Shown: positions 10,346 through 21,849, numbered from the stretch's first letter. The stretch: DNA of 64,000 bases from Glossina fuscipes (GCF_014805625.2 NW_024003752.1:268197-332196), one strand, 5' to 3'. Program-made: numbers and translations. The notes: generated by a model not told the origin, from the sequence alone.

Positions 10346-12540
10346 TCGAACTTAATCAAATTTAACTATAATATTCACGGGCATATGTGTTTACTCTCAC
10401 CAAATTCATTGCTTAACAATCTTTTCTATGGTTTGCAATCTCCAGGACTTTCGCGTCGTAATACATTCGCCGCTGGCTCAGTTAATTTCTGTTACGTTGC
10501 ATTTTAAGAGTAGCGATCGTTGTGAGTTGTGAGAGTAACCTAGTCATTAATGTGGTTGACAAAAAGGCAAGTCTGCTTGGATTGCCATTGAACGATTCAG
10601 TAAAATATAACACTTTTCTTTTTTTGCTTGAGAATTTTTTCACCATTAATTTTAGTTTTAGAACGGTTTGCCCTTATATAAGTATGTATTCAGAGGCTCG
10701 GTTAGGGGTCTCCTTTCAATCGATCCGAACAACTGCGCCAGATGTTCACAATATGTGCTTTCTTTTTTTGTCCGAAGTTGACTAATTTATTAAAAACATA
10801 TAAAGAATGCTGCTGTCCATTATCTAATGAAATGTCTATTGCGAGAAAAATGATGTGTTATCATTTTGTCGCATTTAACATTTGACACTACTCCGTGATA
10901 TGGTGTAATATAAAGACGCGACTTAAAGAAATTAATGGATAAGCATGTAAATATGTTAGGTTCCACTTCTGGTCTATTTACTTTACTTGTATATATGCTG
11001 TTACATATAACAGCTGAGCGCAGAAAGACCCGAATTCCTACCCTCCACATTCTTAAGCACGCCAAAATTTTATGTCGTCTGAAATTGACCCGGATAAAAT
11101 TTATTTTTTGCTTTTTAGGTCACTTAGATAAAATCCCATTTAAAAATTTTCTGTTGTACAACATCCTACATAATGAATCCTATAAAGTTTCCACAATCTC
11201 TTTTCATAGTTCGGATTTTGTGGTTTGATCATTAGATTTGGGATTTTCGTTAACAGCATTTATCATTTGGTGTCCAAATTCTATAATATACATTTTAGTT
11301 GGTCCACCTACGCAATTAGTTCAACACATACGCCCGTTTCTACAAAAAATGAATTTTCATATCGCAAAAACTCAACTTTTGAATCATTTCACGATAAAAA
11401 TTGGTTCAAAAGCGTAATTTGGTATAGAACTTGACTGTACCAAGTTTGAACTTTGTGGGATTCTATTGTATTATGTTTGTGTGTCGCTTTTGAAAATATT
11501 CCTCTTAACAGATTGCTGGTTATTTCTCTCTTCAAAAAAAAAAAAAAAAAATTATTGATATAGCTTTTGTTGCACATTACTGGTGCCTTCTCTCAAGAAA
11601 AAACTTTTTGCAGTTAAACGAAAATCTTTAGGGCCGGGAACGGCGAATCGTTGCTGAGAGTTCACTCAGGATCGGAAATAGATTTTGAAGTTTTTTTTGA
11701 AAACACCCTGAGGCGTCGCAGCGCATCGGCGGTGATCAGATGTTCTAGAGTCTCTATTGTTAGTGATCACCAAAAGAAAGTTGTTGGTTAAATTAGCATG
11801 TTAACTATCAAATGCACTGCGTTAACAACACCGTGTTAAAAATAATTTCTACAAACGCTTTAGCTATTTCAAGCTTGTCCGATTGACCAATGCAAGTTTG
11901 ACTAATGGTTTTCCAAACTAACTAGCTCCTTCGCTGCGCATAACGACAGGAACCTCTTGTATCTCCTCTCGTATTGCCTCTTGTCTTATTAATATCTGCC
12001 TGTAATAAGAAAGTTTTTTTTTGATAATTCCAACAAGTAGCCTTGACAAAATTACGCATATAAAATAGATTATGTTCTACCAGTTTCTTAAAAAAAATTT
12101 CTAGCACCTTACAATAACATTACTATGCCCTCTGTTGTTGAGCCCTCTTGTGGTATGATACAATTTGTTCCCATACCAGACAGTATGATGATTTTCCCTT
12201 CTGATGAATCATGATTCTGCTAAAAATTATAAATTTGATGATAATACAATAATTTGATGATTTACAATAATTTTGGACTACAAACTCGTTTCCAACGATC
12301 ATATGCTATATCAAAACTTTGGCAACTCTGCGCGTGTCTGTAGTCGCATTTTTATTCTATCAACAAATATTAAATTTTTTTTAGTTGTATTTCTTAGCTT
12401 TTTGCTTTATTCGTGTTTAAATTTAAAAAATTCTCTAAAAGAATAAAGTGTGAATTTATTGTATATGAATTTATTAACCATATATGTGAAAAAATCATTT
12501 TGGTTTATTGTAAGCAACAATTGAGCTCTTGGTAAAAGTC
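10346..12540. other. Non-coding stretch, no gene seen
   Basis: AT-rich DNA with chance ORFs at 10522-10785, 10820-11065, 10935-11228 and 11389-11577, a poly-A run near 11536, and no recognisable domain. Parts may be leftover gypsy internal sequence. Confidence 0.3.
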
Positions 12541-12736
12541 TCTCTTTTTGCCGTTTAATCTGTGTTTACAGTGTCCGTTAGTTTTCGCTCTATATTTACA
12601 GTGGGCAGGGAAGTTGAAATTTGCTTTAATTTTCCTGAAAATTTGTGCCGTCGAAAAATTATTTTTATTTTTATTTTTTTTTTTGTTTTTCTTTTTCGTT
12701 TTTTTTTTCCTTCATAAGCTACTTATTTTGTTTTCA

Positions 12737-13798
12737 ATGGACATGGATTGTTTATTTACTCCATGTCGTGCGAAAACTGGCCCTGAATCTGAACGATTCA
12801 TTTCTTGCTGGTTGTGTGAACGTTTTGGACATGCAAAGTGTGCTGGTATTACCGGCCGTGCTGCTGATGCAGTCCTTGACCCTTCTAAAGGTTTACGATG
12901 GTCATGTCCTGACTGTAGAAAGCGGGACATTGATTTCTACAAACTCTTCACGGAGACGAGAAATTGTTTCTCAGATTTGAGCAAAAATCTCGGCTCTGTG
13001 TGGCAGAAGTTTGAATTAATCAAGACTAGGTTTGATGAATGTCGGTATATTTCGCAGTCATCTTCCTCACCTGCTAACGTAGTCTCAACGCGTAGCGTAG
13101 CGTGTGGTTCGTCACCTCCTAAGTCCGTTTCGTTGGTGCAAGTTAGCGATTCCCTAAAGGCTACAAATAATGTTAGTGTTTCTGCTACGGCTGAGTCGGT
13201 TGGTAACATAGATGTTACAAATAGTCCGAGAAGTCCTTCTGGCTTGAGCTATGCTGAAGTGGCAAGGGTATCTCCTCCCATAGATGTCACTCAATCTTCT
13301 CAGGCGTCATCGCCCAAAACTAATAAGGGTAATAGAAAATCGTCCTCTCCTCCTCGCTGTTCGGGTGTAAATGCTGGTCGCCAAACTGAGCATGCTGCTC
13401 GTGCAAGTGTGGTTACCCCCTCTATATTTTCCCCAACTCATAACTCCCCATCCGTCAACCCTACTGCTCCCAGTACTGATGACATATGCTTGAAGGCAGT
13501 TCCTCCCAGAAAGGCCATATTTGTGTCAAGACTGGCACCAGATACATCTGTTGAAAACATAAGGGGTTATCTGGCTGCGAAAGCCCCTTCTGTCAATTTA
13601 AAGCGAGTTAGTATTTTCAAACTGGGTCCTTCTCAATCTAGAGCTATCTCATCTTTTAAAATTTTAGTTCCGACCGAAAATATGGATTTGATTTTAAATA
13701 AAACTTTGTGGCCGGTTGGATCATTAATTAAGGAATTTATCCCTCGGGACCGACCCCGTAATGCGAATGCATTAGCTCTTTCCCCTTCAAAAAACTAA
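12737..13798 (+). CDS. Retrotransposon ORF1 protein with PHD-type zinc finger
   Basis: 353 residues from the ATG at 12737. The frame is open further upstream but only through a T-rich tract, and this is the first ATG before the domain. Residues 5-60 form a C4HC3 PHD-like finger: Cys5, Cys10, Cys24, Cys27, His32, Cys35, Cys57, Cys60. A Ser/Pro-rich linker follows, then around residues 255-335 a fold resembling an RNA-recognition motif (KAIFVSRLAPDTSVENIRGY). In non-LTR elements ORF1 proteins bind the element RNA and form the transposition particle; the PHD layout is known from CR1-like elements. The frame is intact, unlike ORF2 next to it. Confidence 0.85.
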   Translation: MDMDCLFTPCRAKTGPESERFISCWLCERFGHAKCAGITGRAADAVLDPSKGLRWSCPDCRKRDIDFYKLFTETRNCFSDLSKNLGSVWQKFELIKTRFDECRYISQSSSSPANVVSTRSVACGSSPPKSVSLVQVSDSLKATNNVSVSATAESVGNIDVTNSPRSPSGLSYAEVARVSPPIDVTQSSQASSPKTNKGNRKSSSPPRCSGVNAGRQTEHAARASVVTPSIFSPTHNSPSVNPTAPSTDDICLKAVPPRKAIFVSRLAPDTSVENIRGYLAAKAPSVNLKRVSIFKLGPSQSRAISSFKILVPTENMDLILNKTLWPVGSLIKEFIPRDRPRNANALALSPSKN

Positions 13799-16676
13799 AT
13801 ACTTCTTCAGCCTCATTTTCTCTCATTTATCAAAATGTTAGGGGCCTAAACTCAAAAATTCGTTCTACCTTCCTAAATTCAGTGAGTACGGAGTTTTCCT
13901 GTCTGGTCTTCACTGAAACATGGCTGAAGCCAGTTCTACATTCGTCGGAACTTTTCCATAATTCGTTTCAAGTTTTCAGAAACGATCGTTTGTATCGCAA
14001 TGGTGGTGGTGTTTTAATTGCTATTTCTACGGCACTCCCCACCTATTCGTTTGAATTTCCAACTACTCCCGATGTTGAATTTATCGCCATTCGAGTGAAA
14101 TTTCCTAACAAACACTTATATGTGACCTGCTCCTATATTCCCCCAAATTCGGATATTCCCATATATAAGAAACAGGCCGCCCTCATTTGTGAAGTGGCCA
14201 AGCAATCTAAACCTACCGATATAGTCCTTGCGTTGGGTGACTTCAACTTGCCTCAAGTCAATTGGTTTTACAGTGATAGTTCTGGCTGTTTGATTCCTTC
14301 CTCAACATCTGATAAAACCGTTGTGTTCTTCAATGAATTATTTGATAATAACTTAGTTCAATACAATGGTACCCCTAATTGTAATGGGAGATTTCTTGAT
14401 CTCTGCTTTGCAAATTTTCCTGAGGTTTGCGTTAATCGTTGTTTTCCGTTTAGTTTACCTGAGGATCCATATCATCCAGCATTGGGTGTTTCCTTTCATT
14501 ACAAGTATGTTGGTTCGTTGAACCTCTATAACGTTCCAAATTCAAATTTTTCATATCAACGTTATGATTTCCATAAAATCAATGTTTCCATACTGAAATC
14601 ACATCTTTCTCATTTTGTGCTCGATTTCTCTGAGGGAAGCATTGATAGCTTACTGTCGTCGTTCTACAATGTATTAAATCAAGCTATTTCTGCATCCGTT
14701 CCGATCAAGCAGTCCCGTCCTCGAAGTAAGGATCCCCCGTGATTTAATAAGACAATTAAATACTACAAGAATAGGAAAAACAAGTTGTTCAAAAAATTTT
14801 CGAAAAGTGGTTCTTCTCTCGACTATTTCGCTTACTCTGTTGCAAGGCATAAATTTAATTCCCTCAACCGCCAATACTACTGCAGATACCTTCAGTTTGT
14901 TAAATCCTCCTTGTTTTCTAACCCTAAATACTTTTTTAAGTTCGTTAATTCCAAAAGAAAAATCTCCATAAATCCGTCGTTTGTGTCTTTTAATGGCTCC
15001 GAGTCCTCGGATGATTTTGAATCCTCAAATCTCTTTGCGGAATACTTCCGACAGAACTTTTCAACTGCCAATTTTGATTTATCGGAAAATTATCCATATT
15101 CGATTTCTAATTCGGTTTCAATTCCTAACTTTGTTATATCGGAAAATGACGTTTTTGAAGGATTGAACTCTCTGAAATATAATTGTTCGCCTGGACCCGA
15201 TGGGATTCCCTCATGTGTACTTATATCTTGTGCTGGCGAGCTTTGTGATGTTATCTCAAAGATTTTTAATAAGTCTTTGAATTTAGGTGTTTTCCCTTTG
15301 TGTTGGAAGACTTCTTTCCTTATTCCTATTCACAAAAGTGGTAGTAGGCAACTTGTAGAGAACTACAGAGGCATCGCCAAGTTGAGTGTCTTACCTAAAC
15401 TGTTCGAGCGAATTGTGGCTCAGCATATAGCCTTTTCCATGAAATTGTATATTTCTCCTTTCCAGCATGGTTTCCAAAGGGAAGATCTACGGTGACCAAT
15501 CTGTTGGAGTTTACTTCTCATGTTTTCAAGGCTTTTTCTAGTGGTTCTCGCACTGATGTCATTTACACCGACTTTAGCAAGGCGTTTGATATGATTAATC
15601 ATAGACTTCTTAGATTTAAAATCCAGACCTCTGGCTTTCCTCTCTTCTTAGTTGAATGGTTAAGCTCTTATCTGTATGGTAGATCATTCAGGGTTTTGTT
15701 TAACCTCATTACCTCGGATGAATTTCCCGTGACGTCTGGCGTACCTCAAGGTAGCCACTTGGGACCTATTTTATTTAATCTTTACATCAATTATTTGCCC
15801 TCCGTGATTAAATTCAGTAAGATTTTAATGTATGCTGATGATGTGAAACTGTTTACTTCTTTTTCCGTAGAATCGCAATCACATCATCTTCAAAGTGATT
15901 TGAACAATTTGGTTGCATGGTGCTCCCTCAATCTTCTGAAGCTAAATCTAAATAAATGTATGAAGCTTTCTTTCTTAAGAAGGAAGTCGTTTAGTACCCA
16001 ATACTTCATTGATTCGCACAGGTTGGAAGACGTCGATTCGTTCATTGATTTAGGCGTTCTATTCGATTATAGGTTACGTTTCAATTTGCATATTGAGTCC
16101 TCGTTAAGCAAAGCTAGGTCCGCTCTTGGTTTTATAAAGAGGTGGTCCAAAGAGCTTGATGATCCTTACATTACTAAAAGGCTTTACACGTGTTTGGTTA
16201 GACCTATTCTTGAGTATGCCTCTGTTGTGTGGTCTCCTTCATATAGATGCTACGTAGCTTCAATTGAATCTATACAAAAGCAATTCTTGCTGTTTGCCCT
16301 TAGGAATTTGGGTTGGGACCCAATTTCCCCTCTTCCACCCTATGAAAATAGGTTGCTTCTGTTATCCTTACCGTCACTCGAGAAACGTAGATTTGTTCTT
16401 GGGGTTTCCTTCCTAATCAAATAAATAAATGGTGCAATTGATTCGCCCGCATTACTTCGTGAGATTTGCTTTAATGTTCCTAACCGCTTCTCTAGGCACT
16501 TTATGTTGATAAAGCTTAGTCAATGCAAATATAACTTTGAACTGTTTAACCCGCTCAGAGTTGTTTGCAAGAACCTAAATGATGTCTATCATCTATTCTC
16601 ATTAACGGACTCTTTAAAGTCCATTAAAGCAATTTTGCTCAACAAGCGCGATTTACCTATGTCGTACTTAAACTGA
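13799..16676 (+). pseudogene. Retrotransposon ORF2: endonuclease and reverse transcriptase, lightly damaged
   Basis: Target-primed reverse transcription enzyme. The N-terminal AP-like endonuclease starts at about 13830 (QNVRGLNSKI) and shows FTETWL, LALGDFNLPQVNW and a DPYHPA motif. The reverse transcriptase shows SPGPDGIPS, YTDFSKAFD, SGVPQGSHLGP and the catalytic YADD at about 15830. Damage: TGA at 14740-14742, where relatives have Trp (PPWFN); one base missing in a G run at 15478-15481 (QHGFQRG.STVTNLL); and a stop at 16422-16424, where the second copy in this window reads on. Reading then continues to TGA at 16674-16676. No ATG begins the frame: it overlaps the end of ORF1, so translation may have relied on reinitiation, or the start is lost. 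Confidence 0.85.
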
Positions 16677-16975
16677 TTTAACCTTAGATTTTGTCATTAT
16701 GAGTCGAAAATTAATTTGTTGTTAACAATTATCGGTTGCCAAGCTTATGCATGTTTGCGATGGCTTAGGGGTTCACTTGCAATTTGGTCCTGTATCGGTT
16801 GTGGGTGTGGCTCTATGCTAATTGTGTACATGCTTTTTTTTTTCTTTTTTTTTTCCTCCTTATTTGTTTTATTGTACTTATACTAAGTTTTATTATTAAA
16901 TAATTTTAAGATTTACTTAAGAGTCAATTGAACTCGACTGCTATTTTGTTTTAGTTGAGTTTCTTGTATAAGTGG

Positions 16976-17006
16976 AATAAATAAATAAATAAATAAATAA
17001 AAAAAA
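16976..17006. repeat. AAAT microsatellite tail of the non-LTR element
   Basis: About six ATAA units followed by an A run. It sits exactly where the element's 3' tail is expected. Confidence 0.85.
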
Positions 17007-17079
17007 CATATCGTTCTCTGCATTCTGTTTTTTATCTCCCGAGTTAACGAACAAGTCTTTTAAATAATTCTGCCTTCAG

Positions 17080-17484
17080 TTGACATCAATAATGCCTAGG
17101 TTTATGGCTTCATTACAAAAGAAAAAGGATCCAGAAAACTTCAATCAACTATCAATCAACGAACATTACAAATCTGTCGGCGAAGAAACTTCCTGTCGGG
17201 ACCACTCTTTGACGAGATGTTTAAGTCGTTCACCGTATGTATTAAGTAATGAACTTCCTCTCCATCTGAGATCAATTTACGTTGCGAGCAAAGAACCGTT
17301 AAGAGTAGCTATCCTTAATATACTTTTGAAGAGAATGAAGGAGGCTTATTTAAGTCGGCCCCAGATAGTTTACCTGATCTCACAATGCAAAGAGATAACA
17401 TTTGAATATAAAATAAGAGGAAAGATGAGAAATCAAATGTTTCACTATAGAAAGTATGTATATATTTGTAGCAGTAGTATTTAA
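17080..17484 (+). CDS. Unrecognised 134-codon ORF in arm B, mirrored in arm A
   Basis: Counterpart of 3820-4194. The first codons read MTSIMPRFMASLQKKKDPEN; ATG at 17092 (MPRFM) is the first true ATG. The C-terminal 80 residues match arm A almost exactly, including RPQIVY and MRNQMFHYRKYVY. It has no domain that I recognise. The region between residues 30 and 55 differs in length between arms without breaking the frame. Function unknown; it could be debris of a transposon protein. Confidence 0.3.
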   Translation: MTSIMPRFMASLQKKKDPENFNQLSINEHYKSVGEETSCRDHSLTRCLSRSPYVLSNELPLHLRSIYVASKEPLRVAILNILLKRMKEAYLSRPQIVYLISQCKEITFEYKIRGKMRNQMFHYRKYVYICSSSI

Positions 17485-17839
17485 TTTCTTTACTTCACTT
17501 TTGTTTTAGATAATGATGACCTAATTTTTTACATATTTGTAATATTTAATACATCTTAATAGTTATCTATTTTAATTTTTGCGTCTCGCGGTTTTTTACG
17601 TTATTTTGTTTTCAGACACTCGCAATCTTAGCTTCACGTTTCGAATTTTTATATATTCACTAAAAGAGCACACCCTTTTCTTCTTTCTTACTATTAGTTT
17701 TTTCGTTCAGCAAAGGTGGCTGCGCAATACCTGCTTAATAACTCATCCTCTAATTATTTCTCGTCAGAAATTCAAAGATATATTGATAACTCATTAATCA
17801 TTGATTTTGCATTGTCTGGCTGTAGAGTGATGTGACAAA

Positions 17840-18120
17840 CAACTCGACGAAGAGTGGAATCTTGAACATGTTCTAAATTCGCAAAGCAAAGGACGGGCTC
17901 TTTTTTCAAGTTCCGATTCAGTTTCTAATTAGCTGTGGTATCACATGGTTGGCGTTGACCCAAGACCATACATATGATCCCTCCTACTTGCTCAAAATAA
18001 GTGATCCTTCTGTTAATAGATGTGACATCTGCTTTACGGTGCCTAATACAGAACACTTTATCTTCCATTGCCTTTACTTCGATCCTTATCGAAGCAGGTA
18101 TCGTTTTTTAACATAGTTTG
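17840..18120 (+). pseudogene. Non-LTR retrotransposon C-terminal Cys/His tail, arm B
   Basis: Reads NRCDICFTVPNTEHFIFHC with a C-x2-C-x7-H-x4-C spacing, like the zinc-binding tail of insect non-LTR reverse transcriptases, then ends in a stop near 18115. The segment upstream (WYHMVGVDPRPY) is in another frame. Only the C-terminus is present. Confidence 0.5.
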
Positions 18121-18794
18121 ATTCGCTGATTACTTTACTTAAGACTTTTAACGTTAAGTATTTCAAAAAACAGAATAAGTTTTTGAACCAAACTAATCGA
18201 TGTAATGTAATTTATTGAGCTAGTTTTTTATGAGATATATCTGTAATTTTCTATTCTTATAGACTGTGCGAATAAAATGGACTACGAACACCAGTGGTAA
18301 TCATCATTATCTTGAATTTTAGTAAACAAGAGAAAATTTTATTATTGTCAAGTGCGTCGGCGTGCATTTTTCTCGCTATCTAAAGTATAACCAGAGCTTT
18401 TCCACGTGCTCATCATCAGTGATTTTCTTGATTGCTAAACTTCATCTTTGTAGACAACTTTCTTACAAACATTTTCAACAATATTTACATTAGAATATTA
18501 CAATAAAATAGTGACATAAATCTAGACAGTATTTAGTAGAAATACAATTCAAATGGCTTTGAAAAGCAAATAGGTATAAACAGGACATATGATATTTCAG
18601 GTTTATTGATGGTTTTTGTTTCATAGGAAGAAAATGTATACCAAATATTTGATTGGGATAGATTATAGTTACCTGCATTTCTATATAGTTCGTGGTAATG
18701 AGTGCATTGTATGGTATTATTAGGTGCATGCAAAAATCTTTAATAAGTTTTATTTGAAAAAGGCATTTATTGTGATACATTGGTGCAATATGCG

Positions 18795-19620
18795 TTAATA
18801 ATAATGTTTTCGACCATTTTCTTCAATTTTTTCCCGTCTTTCTAGCAACATAGCGACACCGCGTGCACAGAACCATATTCGTTTGGCAACAATCGAATCA
18901 TTGACCCAGTTTCGTTCGTCTTCAACTTTGTGGAACTGCGTGTCAGGCAAGCCATACTGCATTGATCTAATCATGAGGTAATTAGAAAGCACCATGTCTG
19001 GTGCGTACGCTGGGCAGGGCTGAACTTCCCATTCGAGCTGCAACAGTGTATTCTCGACAACTCTTGTAACGTGTTGCCGCGCGTTGCCATGCAAGAGGAT
19101 GCCTATGCAGCTTTGAGTTGCTATTACTGGTATTCTCTGTAATACTTTTATTAATGTCGATATATATTTGCAGTAATAGTTTTATCCGTTTTTAGCAGCT
19201 CATAACAAACTACGTCTTGCTGATCCTACCGTATGTACAGCAAAACGTTCTGGCCATGAATATTCGGCTTCGATGTCGGTGTGGTTCGAAATGTCATTCA
19301 ATGTCAGTCAATTTGTATGGTGGATATTTTGCCTACTTTCGTATCTTCGAAAGTTCTGTTTGAAAGTTCTTTGAGAATTTCAAATCGGTTTTCGTCCAAT
19401 TTGTCTTGAAATTCACTGTCTTCAAACTTTTTTGATCGTCCAAGTTGTTCTCCATTATTCGCATCAAAACCATCACATTTTAACCGTTGATATGAAGAGT
19501 AACAATTGGGAAGTGATGGAGCTGCATCACCATAAGCTTCTAAAAGTGTTCAATGGACGTCGGCAGCAGATTTCTTCAAATCAAACAACAAAAGTAATAA
19601 ATTTTGAAAATACAATTCCG
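18795..19620 (-). pseudogene. Mariner transposase relic, right arm copy
   Basis: Fuller than the left-arm copy. On the minus strand it begins near 19620 (KKSAADVH, then EAYGDAAPSLPNC), continues through KKFEDSEFQDKLDENRFE and KPNIHGQNVLLYIR, and its C-terminal frame 19094-18795 has HGNARQHVTRVVENTLLQLE, YAPDMVLSNY with the third catalytic Asp, and the conserved tail RREKIEENGRKHYY. Stops and frameshifts occur in the middle. It belongs to the mariner family (D,D34D). It is inactive. Confidence 0.8.
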
Positions 19621-19631
19621 GGCGTTTAATG

Positions 19632-19860
19632 ATCGGTGTCTGCATACACTGAACATCTGAATAGAACTAAAATTAAAACTGTTATTTTAAGTAGAGAAAG
19701 GTCAAAACTATTGAATTTAATCGTTATGTATACAGGTATTTCTCATTTCTTTATAATTTTCATCTGTAGAAGTCGCCTATCGAAATTAACGCAACCATCT
19801 AATGTTAGGAACATGCCAATTAATCCCCACGTAGCACACTTCCTGCAAGCATAAAGTCGA
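19632..19860. other. Spacer between two mariner N-terminal copies
   Basis: Unrecognised sequence that separates two direct repeats of mariner sequence. The ORF at 19636-19854 has no family motif. Confidence 0.3.
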
Positions 19861-19869
19861 CTTCCGGAA

Positions 19870-20290
19870 AGATGTTCATAACAAACTACGTCTTGCTGAT
19901 CCTACCGTATGTACAGCAAAACGTTCTGGCCATGAATATTCGGCTTCGATGTCGGTGTGGTTCGAAATGTCATTCAATGTCAGTCAATTCGTATGGTGGA
20001 TATTTTGCCTACTTTCATATCTTCGATAGTTCTGTTTGGAAGTTCTTTGAGAATTTCAAATCGGTTTTCGTCCAATTTGTCTTGAAATTCACTGTCTTCA
20101 AACTTTTTGGATCGTCCAAGTTGTTCTCCATCATTCGCATCAAAACCATCACGTTTTAACCGTTGATATAAAGAGTAACAATTGGGAAGTGATGGAGCTG
20201 TATCACCATAAGCTTCTAAAAGTGTTCAATGGACTTCGGCAGCAGATTTCTTCAAATCAAACAACAAAAGTAATAAATGTTGAAAGTACA
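19870..20290 (-). pseudogene. Second mariner transposase N-terminal fragment, direct repeat
   Basis: Nearly identical to 19202-19610, in the same orientation: both contain GTTCATAACAAACTACG-like edges and the stretch coding KKFEDSEFQDKLDE and NIHGQNVL. The fragment holds only the N-terminal half of the transposase. A partial tandem duplication or two neighbouring insertions followed by deletion would explain it. Confidence 0.7.
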
Positions 20291-20309
20291 ATTCCTAAAA
20301 GGACCCTGC

Positions 20310-21048
20310 GTCAATCTTTCGGAGAGCCCAGACGACATTCTTAGAGAACGCATCGGTGTTCGAGCTTCGTCTATATAAATGATATAATCGTATACAGCAA
20401 AAACGAATCTACCCAATCTGAAGATTTAACGAAAATATTAATATTTAGTACTTCAGAAGCAAACCACCATGAAACTGCAAATATATAAGCGCGAATTCTT
20501 CAAAACAGAAGCACAATATCTACGATTTGTTACACCTGATAATGCAATAAAAACCAGTCCAAAAGCGTAGAAACAATCCCTAAACTTTCCAGTACTCCAT
20601 ACATTAAAAAAACTCCACTCATTTCTAGGATTTACGTGTTACTATCGTAGATCCATAAAACATTATTCAAAATTAACAAAGCAGTGAACAGTTCTCTCGA
20701 GATGAGATAAGGGCAGAATATCATCAAGTGCATCATCAAAATTAAAAACTACATAAGACAAAGAAACTGTGCACTCATTTCAAAAATTAAAAAATATTTG
20801 ATATCAAAACATATAGTAGTTGGCCTATCCAGATTTCAATAAATATATCCAATTAATTACAGATGTGTCACATCATGTAAGTAGGTGCTGTACTCGCACA
20901 AAATCACGAACCCATAACAATTTTTTATCGAACGCTTAAAAAGAACAAAACACTTTTCCACAAATGAAAAGGGAATTTTACAGTACAGACAAAATAAAAA
21001 TACTCACAGACCACCCATCTTTGGCTTACGCCATGAATAATAACAAGT
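20310..21048 (+). pseudogene. Gypsy-type reverse transcriptase and RNase H relic
   Basis: Frames joined by eye follow the Ty3/gypsy pol order. LRERIG is followed by VYINDIIVYSKNES at about 20370-20410; the catalytic YIDD has become YIND. KREFFKTEAQYL, then LKKLHSFLGFTCYYRR at about 20600, is the RT thumb and linker. GAVLAQNHEPITIFYRTLKK at about 20890 and LTDHPSLAYAMNNN at about 21030 are RNase H. Many stops and shifts. The N-terminal palm, protease, gag and LTRs are missing. It borders the mariner repeat on its left. Confidence 0.8.
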
Positions 21049-21059
21049 AAGAAAACTAT

Positions 21060-21800
21060 ATTCGGTCGTGGCGGAATCTTTTATACCCATTACCGTTATC
21101 CTAAACCACACGAAAAAAGTGAAAGAGGTACGAGGAAGTTGCAAGCGTGCTCTTTGAAAACTTTATGTCACTTCCAAATTCTTTTGCAAATTTGTACGCA
21201 ACATCTCCATTTTCGTTAACGGAAGAATATTTACCACAAATACTACACAGTTGCGCAAATAGACAGATGACCAGACACACGGACGGACACGATTAAATCT
21301 AATCCAAATTTGAAACCGCCCAAGAATTTATATACTTTATGCGGTTTTTAAAGCTTGTTTCAGCGCCTTATGAAAGTATTGAAAAAGTATTAAATTTTGA
21401 TACTCTATAACACTGGGTAGGCGTGGTCAATTTTTTCCATTTTTGCACAGGTGCCACAGCATTACCCATAGAATATGCATTTAAATTTTTGTTTATTTAT
21501 CTAGTTCTTGAGTAATGAGAAAAAAACCGATTTTGTATTTCCTTCTTTCGGTTTGCGCTTGCACCGATTTGGCTCATTTTCGATACCAGCCTGCGTGCAA
21601 AAACTTCCCATGGTTCTGTCGCATTTAAAGCCGATAACTTTATTTTAGCAGCCAAGAGAATAGTTCAAACAGACATTACACAGACGGACATACTTAAAGC
21701 GTTTCAGAATTTGATGCTGATCAAAAATATACATACTTTGTGGGGTCTCTGATGCTTCCTTTTGGGCGTAGCAACCGTTTTGACAAAATGAATACACACG
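21060..21800. repeat. Dispersed intergenic repeat of the kind common in flies
   Basis: Contains ACACGGACGGACAC near 21278 and ACACAGACGGACAT near 21680, each followed by text such as ATACTTTATGCGG or ATACTTTGTGGGG. Paired motifs of this form (an ACGGACAGACGGAC-like run, then TATACTTTATGGGG) are widespread in Drosophila repeats. No coding content. The family cannot be named here. Confidence 0.4.
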
Positions 21801-21849
21801 CAACAATTCGATAAGGGTTAAGGCCGAAGAAACCTTGTCCTTGGACCTT

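Larger units (their letters stand above)
12550..17006 (+). mobile_element. CR1/Jockey-like non-LTR retrotransposon, nearly complete
   Basis: Two ORFs (PHD-finger ORF1, then endonuclease plus reverse transcriptase ORF2) are followed by a short 3' UTR and an AAAT-type microsatellite tail. There is no RNase H domain. Only three disruptions are seen in ORF2, so the copy is young. The 5' boundary is uncertain because the untranslated leader cannot be told from flanking DNA. A truncated second copy of the same family lies at about 33087-37110. The clade call (CR1-like, Daphne or Jockey relatives) rests on domain layout and the RT motifs. Confidence 0.8.
17050..19620 (-). repeat. Right arm of the large inverted duplication (arm B)
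   Basis: Reverse-complement partner of about 1630-4200. Its inner edge abuts the 3' tail of the non-LTR element at 17006. Arm B keeps mariner sequence that arm A has lost, but has its own differences in the 17080-17484 ORF. Sequence similarity is highest in the middle of the arm (18490-18780) and lowest at the inner ORF's N-terminus. Confidence 0.8.

Noticed and set aside
12548..12736. Longer ORF1 start at 12548
   Set aside because: That start codon is TTG and the added residues come from a T-rich tract; ATG 12737 directly precedes the zinc finger.
13882..13884. ORF2 start at GTG 13882
   Set aside because: Endonuclease motifs (QNVRGLNSK) lie upstream in the same frame, so the domain begins before this codon.
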